Source of the DNA: DATMNR01 sp963702765
Lineage (GTDB): Bacteria; Chloroflexota; Ktedonobacteria; Ktedonobacterales; Ktedonobacteraceae
DNA length: 64,000 nt
Assembly (NCBI GenBank): GCA_963702765.1
Contig: CAVPEB010000008.1
Location: 42,937 to 106,936, forward strand
Direction: 5' to 3'
A program made the position numbers and the translations under genes. This document shows, one piece after another, positions 33,882 to 42,060 of this stretch. The notes beneath the pieces were generated by a model. The model did not search any database and had not been told where the DNA came from. It saw only the letters and a program-made list of their open reading frames with translations. Numbering within the stretch: position 1 is the first letter of the stretch; each line of letters begins with the position of its first letter.

Positions 33882-35411
33882 TTATTCGCGTAACAATTGC
33901 TCACGGATAGCGACGATCTCGCGGCGTAATGCTGGATTGATATTCACCGCTCGATCGATTTTTTCACATGCATGTAGCACTGTACTATGGTCTCGCCCAC
34001 CAAACAGTTGACCAATTTCCAACAAAGAGGCCTGAGTCTCCTGGCGCATCAAGTACATAGCAATCTGACGAGGCATGACAATATGTTTGTCTCGCTGCTT
34101 ACCACACATGGATTCGAGGGAGATGTGATAGTACTCAGCTACAGCCTGAGCTATTTGTTGAATGTTCAAATGCGACTCTTTGCTATCGTTGCCAAGCGAC
34201 GACATAGCAGCACGCGCAACTTCCATCGTCAGATCGGTTTGATGTAACTGCTGGTAAGCCATCAAGCGGTTCAGACAGCCTTCCAATTCACGAATGTTGG
34301 TCTGGACGCGACCAGCAATATACGCAATGATGTCATCGGGAACCTGATAACGCAATGCATCAGCCTTAACTCGCAAAATGGCCATGCGTGTTTCCAGATC
34401 AGGCGGCTGGATATCAGCAATCAGTCCCCACTCAAAACGCGAGCGCAGGCGTTCTTCAAGGCTAACAATTGCTTTGGGAGGTCGATCGCTACAGATCACA
34501 ATCTGTTTACTCATTTCATAAAGACTATTGAAAGTATGGAAAAATTCTTCCTCAGTAAATTCTTTGCCAGCGATAAATTGAATATCGTCTACGAGCAAGA
34601 TATCCACAGAGCGATATTTAGCCCGAAACTCCTCTGTAGTACGGTAACGGATAGCATTAATAATCTCATTTGTAAACTGTTCAGAAGAAACATAAAGAAC
34701 TGCGAGGCCTGTCTCTACACCCTGGTGTCCGATTGCGTGCAGCAGGTGTGTTTTACCCAACCCTACGCCGCCATAAAGAAACAGGGGATTGTATGACTCA
34801 CCAGGAGCCTCTGCTACCGCGAGAGATGCTGCATGCGCAAGACGGTTACTGTTACCAACGATAAAAGCATCAAAAGTGTAGCGCGGATTAAGACGATTAT
34901 GAAGCAGTATATTAGTGCGCTGCTCATTGTCCCATCCTTCGCTAGAGCGCTCGATTGAATCCATGTTTGTATATTGGAGATCTTGTACATCACGTTGTAG
35001 AGAGGATCTCGTCGGAAAATCATAGTATGCATAATCGTTGGTTTGATTATGACGTGGCGAAGTGAACCTGTTGTTCATATCTCTTGGAGGTAACCCCAAA
35101 TCCTCGAGAGTATTCGTAACTGCAATCGTGACAGGCTGACCAGTGACATCGGCCAGTATATCCTCAATGGAGCGGCGCCAACGCGTATTGATAACATCTT
35201 TGGCAAGTGTACTGGGAACCTGTAGAGTGAAATAGAGCGATTCGTCGTCAGTCAGGACATCTACATCGAAATCATCCATACCGTTATATGAAGCATTACT
35301 TAAATTAGCCGAGAGAAGCCACGCTTTACAAACTGCATCAATGGGAGCTGTTTCAAGCCTTTCGAGCGTGGTACGCCAGATAGTAGCAACGTTCACTGCA
35401 ATACTCCCCAT
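33882..35411 (-). CDS. dnaA: Chromosomal replication initiator protein DnaA
   Basis: DnaA opens the replication origin. The 509-residue protein shows a weakly conserved N-terminal domain I and a variable polar domain II. The AAA+ core has NPLFLYGGVGLGKTHLLHAI (Walker A) and SVDILLVDDIQFIAGKE (Walker B), followed by the family region SLEERLRSRFEWGLIADIQP. The C-terminal DNA-binding domain carries PRQIAMYLMRQETQASLLEI and the signature FGGRDHSTVLHACEKI. It has no dnaN or recF beside it. It lies in a - strand run with ridA (1 nt upstream) and a HAD phosphatase (16 nt downstream). I see no cluster of DnaA boxes nearby, so this need not be the origin. Confidence 0.94.
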   Translation of the reverse strand: MGSIAVNVATIWRTTLERLETAPIDAVCKAWLLSANLSNASYNGMDDFDVDVLTDDESLYFTLQVPSTLAKDVINTRWRRSIEDILADVTGQPVTIAVTNTLEDLGLPPRDMNNRFTSPRHNQTNDYAYYDFPTRSSLQRDVQDLQYTNMDSIERSSEGWDNEQRTNILLHNRLNPRYTFDAFIVGNSNRLAHAASLAVAEAPGESYNPLFLYGGVGLGKTHLLHAIGHQGVETGLAVLYVSSEQFTNEIINAIRYRTTEEFRAKYRSVDILLVDDIQFIAGKEFTEEEFFHTFNSLYEMSKQIVICSDRPPKAIVSLEERLRSRFEWGLIADIQPPDLETRMAILRVKADALRYQVPDDIIAYIAGRVQTNIRELEGCLNRLMAYQQLHQTDLTMEVARAAMSSLGNDSKESHLNIQQIAQAVAEYYHISLESMCGKQRDKHIVMPRQIAMYLMRQETQASLLEIGQLFGGRDHSTVLHACEKIDRAVNINPALRREIVAIREQLLRE

Positions 35412-35412
35412 G

Positions 35413-35808
35413 TTAGTTTTCAACGAGGGCTATACATTCGATCTCAACCAGTGCATTGCGCGGCAATTCGGCCACAGCAACTGTTGTTCGAGCAGGCATC
35501 AGACTGTCAGATCCATCAAAATACGTTGCATAAACAGCATTCATAGCTTGAAAATCGCTCATGCGAGTCAGAAATACAGTGGTTTTAATGACACTTGCAA
35601 GAGATGTTCCGGCGCTATTCAATACAGCCTGCAGGTTTTGTAGAACGCGATGCGTTTGAGATTCGACATCATCACCGACAAGCTTTCCCGTTGCAGGGTC
35701 AAGAGCAATTTGGCCTGAGGTATACACGAGTTGACCATAACGTATACCCTGGTTGTATGGTCCAATTGCGGCGGGAGCATTTGGGGTAGAAATTTTTGTA
35801 CGTTGCAT
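35413..35808 (-). CDS. ridA: RidA family reactive imine/enamine deaminase
   Basis: RidA hydrolyses reactive enamine and imine intermediates formed by PLP enzymes. The 131-residue product shows NAPAAIGPYNQGIRYGQLVY near the start, SGQIALDPATGKLVGDDVE, and the motif SLMPARTTVAVAELPRNALV with the catalytic arginine, followed by VEIECIALVE. ATG at 35808 follows AGGAAATTTC. The upstream frame is not conserved. It is directly before dnaA in the same direction, an unusual but probably co-transcribed arrangement. Confidence 0.93.
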   Translation of the reverse strand: MQRTKISTPNAPAAIGPYNQGIRYGQLVYTSGQIALDPATGKLVGDDVESQTHRVLQNLQAVLNSAGTSLASVIKTTVFLTRMSDFQAMNAVYATYFDGSDSLMPARTTVAVAELPRNALVEIECIALVEN

Positions 35809-35902
35809 AAGAAATTTCCTTGCGTGAACATAGGTGACGATCAGTAAAAAAGATTTGAATATGCCTCTCAATTTTCAGAGAAATGCATTGTAACAGTAAT
35901 AA

Positions 35903-36874
35903 TTAATGGTGTCCATACCCTGGTGGGTTGAACTGTCCCTGACTGCCAGCGCCTAATGGGTAGGTGCGCGGAGCCAACTGAGGCGATGGTATGGTCTGAT
36001 TCTGGCGGGCTTGTTGCCGCAGGTCTTTCGCGCATTGACGAAGCGCCTGTTGCATTTCAGCAGCCGAGAGAAAACGATCTCCTGGTTCTTTCTCTAACAC
36101 TTTTACCACAATCTTCTCCAATGCTGGTGGTACATTAGGATTAAACTGTCGTATAGATGGTGGGTAGGTCGATGCATGCTGCATGGCAATAGACACAGCG
36201 GTGGGGCCAATAAATGGAGGCCGTCCAGCCAGCATCTCAAACATCACAACTCCAAGTGAGTAGAGATCAGAAGAAGCTGTCAGCTTTTCCCCACGAGCTT
36301 GTTCAGGAGAAAGATAATCAGCTGTGCCTAGCACAATCCCGCTGTTGGTTAATCCAGCATCTTCTGCCACACGAACGATACCAAAATCAGTAAGTTTGAC
36401 AAGAAGACTATTTGCCCCTGATGTGGATTCTTGCGTGGACACTAACATAATATTTTGGGGCTTAATATCCCGGTGAATAAAGCCACGCGTATGAGCTACT
36501 TGCAACACTGCGCATACCTGAGCCGCAATTTCCAAGGTTTCAAGCGCGTGCAAGTGCCGGCGATCTATAATTTCCTTCTTCAATGTAGGCCCATGGATGT
36601 ATTCCATTACAAGAAAGTATTGACTAAGTTCTTCAATAAAATCATAGATAGTAACAGCGTTAGGATGGGCTAGCGCCGCAGCCGCTCGGGCTTCGCGGCG
36701 GAAACGTTCGACCGCGCGCAGGTCATTTTTATCTAATGAGCGCAGTACTTTCATGGCAACCAGCCGCTCGACACGGTGATCCCATGTTTTGAATACACTA
36801 GCCATTCCACCTGTGGCAATATGTTCACGGACTTCGTAGCGTCCGGCAATAAGCATACCTTCAAACTGAGTCAA
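35903..36874 (-). CDS. Cytoplasmic serine/threonine protein kinase (Hanks type)
   Basis: The 323-residue product is a complete eukaryotic-like kinase. The glycine loop is in EHIATGGMASVFKTWD, the ATP-binding lysine in VAMKVL, the catalytic loop HRDIKPQNIML, the metal-binding DFG in LTDFGIVR, and the APE-equivalent region GTADYLSPEQARGE. After about residue 275 there is a short Gln/Pro-rich tail and no membrane segment or sensor domain, unlike PknB. It lies between the TolB-like lipoprotein and ridA genes on the same strand and could regulate envelope or replication functions. Substrates are unknown. Confidence 0.92.
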   Translation of the reverse strand: MTQFEGMLIAGRYEVREHIATGGMASVFKTWDHRVERLVAMKVLRSLDKNDLRAVERFRREARAAAALAHPNAVTIYDFIEELSQYFLVMEYIHGPTLKKEIIDRRHLHALETLEIAAQVCAVLQVAHTRGFIHRDIKPQNIMLVSTQESTSGANSLLVKLTDFGIVRVAEDAGLTNSGIVLGTADYLSPEQARGEKLTASSDLYSLGVVMFEMLAGRPPFIGPTAVSIAMQHASTYPPSIRQFNPNVPPALEKIVVKVLEKEPGDRFLSAAEMQQALRQCAKDLRQQARQNQTIPSPQLAPRTYPLGAGSQGQFNPPGYGHH

Positions 36875-36990
36875 TGTGTTACCTCAAACGAGTATCAATC
36901 TAAGATACTCCAAAACTCATTCAAGAAATGTCAGACCTCAAAATTCAAGAAGCCGTAATAGTAACGAAGTCCACTATACCATGTATGATG

Positions 36991-38182
36991 TCAGGGAGTC
37001 CAGAAAGGACGAGAGTTCCCATCAATGCCGCCTGTCGTCAATTGGACAGGGCTGCCCTGCAAACTATACCGGCCTGTTTTTGCATTGATAACGATATTTG
37101 CCAGCCAGAGATCAAACTCATTATTGTTGTACGAAATGTACGCAATTTGTTTCCCGTCTGGAGACCACACAGGCTGCGAAACATAGAGTCCACTCAGAAT
37201 ATGTGAAGACTTTTTGTAAGGCACCAGGGCCTGTTGCTCGACCTTTGGATCATTGGGGTTAGAGATCACTCCTTCCGGCACAGGCATGATATACAGTCCC
37301 ATTTGAGTGGGAGTTTCACGTCTCACGTACACAATTGAGTTGCCATCTGGTGAAAATGCCGGCTGTATATTCTGATCCTTTGGATCAGTAATTGCAATGC
37401 CTGGATCGTAGCCTGGTAGTCCAGGGTGATATACTCCTGGATGATTTGCGATGGCATTGGCATCTTCAAGAAATAATTGGATGACTTGCTGGGTGTGAGT
37501 TGCAGTATCATATGCATAGTGCGTGTACACGATTTCATTTGGGATGGCCCGGACGAAAGCTTGGATCGCGGTCGCCCCCGTCCCCAAAGCTGGCGTAAGC
37601 AACATCCTGTGGTTTCGATGATGTATTATTGAAAGGGATTGAGAATACTTGTAAATCCAATAGTGGAGCGTTGATCCCGGTAGCAGTGTACCAATCTTCT
37701 TTTTCAATATCACTCAGAAAAAGGACATGTGTGCTATCAAGTGACCATGCAGGCTGCACAAACCAGTGGCTGGAGCTTTTGATAAATCCACTATCATTGT
37801 AAAAACTGCCGCCGCCTGAGAGCAGAGTGTGTCGGGTCCCTCCATTTATAGGGATGTAGTCAATATCGGATGAATTTTTGAAGCTCATGCTGACTGCGAT
37901 CCATTTGCCATTTGGAGAGACAGCAGGATCAGAGATGTTTCCGCCAGCCAGAATTTCGCGTGTGTTATTTTTGCCATCGGTTACCCATAGATTGTGATCG
38001 ATGGTGAAGTAGATTTTGCCTTTGAAGAGATTTTTCACAACACCAACCTGGTTGCCACTTGAGTTGGTAGTAATGGTTGTTCCGTTTGGAGTTGTATTTC
38101 CACCGATACCAAGGCAACCTTGCAGGATGAACGCCAGAGAGAGCATTAATAAAAGTGAACTCCAGGGAGTATATCGTTTCAT
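36991..38182 (-). pseudogene. TolB-like beta-propeller lipoprotein, interrupted by one frameshift
   Basis: Reading from ATG at 38182 gives a signal peptide with lipobox LQGC (Cys23) and propeller-type repeats such as LWVTDGKNN, DPAVSPNGKWIAVSM and QPAWSLDSTHVLFLSD. The frame ends early at RPGHPK. Removing one base from the T3 run at 37538-37540 (A3 on the coding strand) continues as NEIVYTHYAYDT and runs through IQPAFSPDGNSIVYVRR and QPVWSPDGKQIAYISY to a stop at 36991. The repaired protein has 396 residues. The family binds unknown ligands outside the membrane. It sits between an LCP ligase and a kinase gene on the same strand. Sequencing error is the simplest explanation of the break. Confidence 0.82.
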
Positions 38183-38200
38183 GGGTTTTTTCTCATTATC

Positions 38201-40123
38201 TTAGGCTTGCATCGCTTGCGGAGATTCCAACGCAACCATAAACATCAAGTCGAGCAAGCTGTGAAAACCTGATAAGTTGTCGTTGCCTCCACTAAGATTC
38301 AATGTGCTGGCGCTTGCCATCTGGCTCATCGTTTGTAAGCCACTGGTGTTAGCATGGCTATCGTTTGTAGATGAGGACTGTAAAGCTGACGCGAGCGTAT
38401 TATTACCACTATTTGCTTGAATATTACAGGTTGCCTTATTTCCAAGTGCAAACATCTGCGCTATTGCAGGTACAATTTTACCACAATTTGGGAAAACGAC
38501 AGATTGACCATCTGTGGTGTTGCCATCCACCGAATAAGGAGGACCTAGAATAATACGATTGATTGAATTTGAGTTCATACTGCGCGCAAAATTCATTAAC
38601 TTGAACACGTCGCTCAACTGCATATCCGTTTTAACATAGCCGTTCAGATCGTTTGCGATTTCTGGCAGCTTACTTACAATATCTGGATTATTCAGCTTCG
38701 TTTTAAGTGCGCTTAGTACCTGTTGCTGGCGTGCAGATCGACCAAAGTCACCAACGAGGTCTGCATGCCGAGAACGCACGTACTCAAGAGCCTCTGGACC
38801 CGAGAGATGCTGTGGCCCAGGCGAAATGTAGAGACGTTTATAGGCATAAAGGTCACCAGTATTATTGCCAACATCATCTGGATAATTGTCATCGGTAATC
38901 GGGTGCAATACATCAACATCGACACCACCAACAGTGTCAATCACTTTGACAAAGCCGTCCAGGCCGACCCAGGCATAGTAGTTGATAGGAATGCCGAAAT
39001 CCTGGAATATCGTGAGGCGGCTGAGCGCAACACCACCAGGGCTATAAGCCCCCGTACCAATTGCGGGACCGCCAAGCGAATAGGCTTCGTCAAGCTTATG
39101 CATACCACTTCCAGGTACATTAATCCAGAAGTCGCGCGGAATTGAAAGCATGCCAACTGTCTTGGTAGCAGGATCAATGGTAACGACAATGTCTGACTGC
39201 GCCAGGTAGTTATGACTACCATCAGCATTGGTAAATTTTTGGTCTGTATCGCTACCGAGTAAAAGAATATTGATGCGAGGCCCACTTAAAATATCCGCTC
39301 CATTGCGATTCGCGTTTGGATCCTCATCTCCTTTAAGACGTGTCACCTGTTGTCCTACTATCTGGCTGACAGGAGCAGAAAAATTGTAATAATAATAGCC
39401 ACCTGCGCCTCCGGCGACAATGAGCAGCAGTAAGAAAACCGATACAGTAATCCTGGCCCACATTGGGAAGCGTCTCTTGTTACGATTATTGCCATGGTTG
39501 TCTGTGCCAGGAGGGAATGAACCATATCCAGGTGGATATCCCCCTGCTCCCTGGTAGCTCATTGGCATTGATCCGGGCAATGGGTTCGTCAAGGGTTGAG
39601 ACTGAGGGGTCGAGCCATTGACAGGTGAGAGTTGCTGCATGCCAGGATATGGTAGTGAAGGAGACTGTGGTGCCTGCCATGTTTGTGATGGAGCGTTCAC
39701 TGCTGCGAAAGGAGTTATCCCTGATTGATACGGTGATATTGGCATCTGACCATATGCGAGCATATGTGCCTGGGCGCTGTAAAGCTTACGCGCAGGATCT
39801 GTTATTGTCCTGACCATCGCCTGTTGTTTTAAGGTGCTTTGTTCTGCGACTGATCTCCACCTTGAGCTAGTGCCAGGGTCAGGAGCGCGGAAATTTTGAG
39901 CATTCCTATGATCTTGAAACCCATTACCAGGAGCATGAGTTGGCTGGCCGAACGAAGTTTTTCCTGTATAGGATTGATCAAATTGGACGCTTGATTGCGT
40001 TTCCTTTCCTGATCCTCCATTAGGAAACTGTGGCTTTTCTGACTGATTGCTTTTACCCTGTAGAGCATTTATTTTCACAAACTGGGATTTCAAACCAATA
40101 TACCTGCTTCCTGGAATCACCAT
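38201..40123 (-). CDS. LytR-CpsA-Psr (LCP) family glycopolymer transferase
   Basis: LCP enzymes attach polyprenyl-linked glycopolymers to peptidoglycan. The 640-residue protein has a long Gln/Pro/Ser-rich cytoplasmic part of about 225 residues and one membrane segment near 228-250 (ITVSVFLLLLIVAGGAGGYY). The LCP domain follows, with INILLLGSDTD, SDIVVTIDPATKTVGMLSIP, DTVGGVDVDVLHPI and the signature EALEYVRSRHADLVGDFGRS. The tail after about residue 590 is Ser/Asn-rich. The long N-terminal part is unusual, since most LCP proteins have short ones. ATG at 40123 is used; TTG at 40135 is possible. It is 18 nt upstream of the TolB-like gene. Confidence 0.9.
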   Translation of the reverse strand: MVIPGSRYIGLKSQFVKINALQGKSNQSEKPQFPNGGSGKETQSSVQFDQSYTGKTSFGQPTHAPGNGFQDHRNAQNFRAPDPGTSSRWRSVAEQSTLKQQAMVRTITDPARKLYSAQAHMLAYGQMPISPYQSGITPFAAVNAPSQTWQAPQSPSLPYPGMQQLSPVNGSTPQSQPLTNPLPGSMPMSYQGAGGYPPGYGSFPPGTDNHGNNRNKRRFPMWARITVSVFLLLLIVAGGAGGYYYYNFSAPVSQIVGQQVTRLKGDEDPNANRNGADILSGPRINILLLGSDTDQKFTNADGSHNYLAQSDIVVTIDPATKTVGMLSIPRDFWINVPGSGMHKLDEAYSLGGPAIGTGAYSPGGVALSRLTIFQDFGIPINYYAWVGLDGFVKVIDTVGGVDVDVLHPITDDNYPDDVGNNTGDLYAYKRLYISPGPQHLSGPEALEYVRSRHADLVGDFGRSARQQQVLSALKTKLNNPDIVSKLPEIANDLNGYVKTDMQLSDVFKLMNFARSMNSNSINRIILGPPYSVDGNTTDGQSVVFPNCGKIVPAIAQMFALGNKATCNIQANSGNNTLASALQSSSTNDSHANTSGLQTMSQMASASTLNLSGGNDNLSGFHSLLDLMFMVALESPQAMQA

Positions 40124-40275
40124 TTTCAGTAACAAGAGAAGATATAGCTAGGCCAGAGAAAAATCTTATGAACTTCAATTAAGTATAACGTGTCTCAAAA
40201 TAAAATCTTCACTTTTCAGGCTCAGATATGCTATTTATGGCTATCAGTACCAATTTCAGGTTAAGATAATGCTTT

Positions 40276-40383
40276 TTATGAGTGTTCTTCGCGCCAGGTC
40301 TGCAAGAAAGATAGTAGAAGTGAGCCTATCACGACCCCTAGTAAGATGATCTCCATGGTGCTGAAGGTTTTCTTTTTCTGCAT
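40276..40383 (-). CDS. Small membrane peptide, 35 residues
   Basis: A short open frame begins at ATG 40383 with a strong GAGGAAAT site 4 nt upstream. It encodes a Lys-rich start (MQKKKTFS), one hydrophobic segment (MEIILLGVVIGSLLLSFL) and a charged end (WREEHS). It lies between the GT39 gene and the LCP gene, all on the - strand, in an otherwise empty 290-nt gap. The ribosome binding site and the clean membrane-peptide pattern support it. I do not recognise a family. Confidence 0.5.
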   Translation of the reverse strand: MQKKKTFSTMEIILLGVVIGSLLLSFLQTWREEHS

Positions 40384-40415
40384 ATATTTCCTCGTTTCCT
40401 TTGTTTAGCTATATC

Positions 40416-41972
40416 TCAGCGTACCCATAATTCTCTTCCTGCACCATAGTTGTGCAGCAGATGAAAGTGCTGGGCGACCCAGGAGTGATACCTGGCTACA
40501 TTTGGCAGGTAAAATCGTCCAGTAAAAAAAAGCACAGCATGTACTTGTGGTTGTGAGGTCGCGTTCTCAAGCTGCGAAAGCGTGAGATAGTTTGAAGTTA
40601 TACGCACGGCTGAAGTATCTACAAGAGCAGGTGGAGTTGAGCGATCTGCAAGACCTGCAATGAACTGGGCATCTGTAACAACCAGTTGGTTGGGGGTTGT
40701 AGCCAGTCGTAGATCAGTCGCTACTTTAAATTCGAGCCGGGTAATTCCAGTTTCGCTTGTGGCCACAGCGGTGCGATAGTATACCCTATCTTGCTGGATA
40801 TTAAACACGGCTGTAATCAAGATGAGTGCAATGGCAATCCAGGTCAAGTATAGAGTCGCTTTTGGCGTCACGTTACTGGAAGTTTCTCTGCTCTGCAGGG
40901 GTTGGTTTCCAATACCCATCACTGCAAGTGCGATAAGTGGAGGAGTAAGAGCGATCAGGTGATGCGGGAAGAGAGGAACCTGGTGCCAGAGCAGATAAAG
41001 TGTCGCGAAAAACCAGGCAATAAGAGGCACAACTCTCCAATCTCGGCGTAGGAGTGCTGCCACCGTACCAAATAGAGCTGTGAGCGTGAGGAGAGAGGTA
41101 AGAGCATTTTGAATGGTCGAAAAATTTGCTTGCTGACTATAGCTGTAGACCTGTGCTGCGGTGCTATGAAAAGTTATTACGCCCTGTAGCATAGCCTGGT
41201 AAGAACTACTAAAAGGCAGCAGGAATACCACAAATGTCGCTATACAAGTCGTGACGCCTGCAGCGATCGGTAGTAAGCCATTTAAACGTGTTCCCGGTTG
41301 CTTATTCCAGATTTGCCAGAGACGTGCCGCCATCAATAAAGCAACAGGCACAAAAACAGAAACGCTAAGCAATTTACACAGGATGCTTAAAGAAATTGCG
41401 ATACCCGTGAGTGCTGCATAGGAAAGACCTCGTCTACCCTCTGGATGTTCCCACCAGAGGTAAGCAAGTCCAATTGCAAGAAGTGAGAGCGCTGTTGATG
41501 AAACTTCTGCTTCGATCGTTTGGGATTGCGCAAGATATAGGGGATTGACGACGAGGAGAAGCATGGCTGCAAGTGCGCCCATACGACCACTCAGTGCCTT
41601 GCCGAGCAAAAAAGCGCCCGGCAAGCCTATAAGCGAGACCAATGCAATGGCAAATCTTGCCGACCAGAGTGAACTGCCGAAGAGAATATAGCCTGGAAAT
41701 GTGGAAAGCATGAAGAATGGAGGCTGTGAGTAGAAAATTTGTTTATAAAGTATATTCCCTGCGCTCATAGAACGCAAGGTTTGCCAGTATACTCCTTCAT
41801 CATATCCATCACGATCAAACGGAACGCCAAGATGATAGAGGCGCATTCCAATGGCTATAATTATCAAAGCCGCCACTGCGCTCCAAAAGATAATGTTTTG
41901 CAAATTTGAGTAGCGTTGAGTTGGCTTAGTTGTTTCAGTTGAAATATCGTTCTGTGTAGTGCTAGCGAACAT
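40416..41972 (-). CDS. GT39-type membrane glycosyltransferase (dolichyl-phosphate-mannose mannosyltransferase-like)
   Basis: The 518-residue product has a short polar start and about ten to twelve membrane segments. The first outer loop carries LGVPFDRDGYDEGVYWQTLR, with the acidic pair typical of GT39/ArnT-type transferases, followed by ILYKQIFYSQPPFFM. A C-terminal outer domain of about 120 residues follows the last helix. Such enzymes use polyprenyl-phosphate sugars to glycosylate proteins or lipids outside the membrane. ATG at 41972 follows AAAGAGAT. The longer open frame through the palindrome is not supported. It is 89 nt downstream of the FtsH-like gene on the same strand. Confidence 0.83.
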   Translation of the reverse strand: MFASTTQNDISTETTKPTQRYSNLQNIIFWSAVAALIIIAIGMRLYHLGVPFDRDGYDEGVYWQTLRSMSAGNILYKQIFYSQPPFFMLSTFPGYILFGSSLWSARFAIALVSLIGLPGAFLLGKALSGRMGALAAMLLLVVNPLYLAQSQTIEAEVSSTALSLLAIGLAYLWWEHPEGRRGLSYAALTGIAISLSILCKLLSVSVFVPVALLMAARLWQIWNKQPGTRLNGLLPIAAGVTTCIATFVVFLLPFSSSYQAMLQGVITFHSTAAQVYSYSQQANFSTIQNALTSLLTLTALFGTVAALLRRDWRVVPLIAWFFATLYLLWHQVPLFPHHLIALTPPLIALAVMGIGNQPLQSRETSSNVTPKATLYLTWIAIALILITAVFNIQQDRVYYRTAVATSETGITRLEFKVATDLRLATTPNQLVVTDAQFIAGLADRSTPPALVDTSAVRITSNYLTLSQLENATSQPQVHAVLFFTGRFYLPNVARYHSWVAQHFHLLHNYGAGRELWVR

Positions 41973-41993
41973 GAGTATCTCTTTGTCGTATGA

Positions 41994-42058
41994 ACATGTA
42001 AATGACTGGGCACTCCAGCAAGGTGTCACCTTGCAGGAGTGCCCAGTCATTTACATGT
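41994..42058. repeat. 65-bp near-perfect palindrome between FtsH-like and GT39 genes
   Basis: The outer arms are 23 bp (41994-42016 and 42036-42058), perfectly complementary, with CTGGGCACTCC at the inner end of the left arm. After one A/A mismatch, a second perfect arm of 8 bp (GCAAGGTG at 42018-42025 with CACCTTGC at 42027-42034) closes on a single central T. It begins 2 nt after the FtsH-like stop codon and lies in the leader of the GT39 gene. No U-tract follows on either strand, so it is not a standard terminator. It could form a long RNA hairpin or a DNA cruciform. Confidence 0.9.
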
Positions 42059-42060
42059 AT

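Noticed and set aside
33882..35411. Replication origin next to dnaA
   Set aside because: I saw no cluster of TTATCCACA-like boxes or AT-rich unwinding repeats in the flanks, and dnaN is absent.
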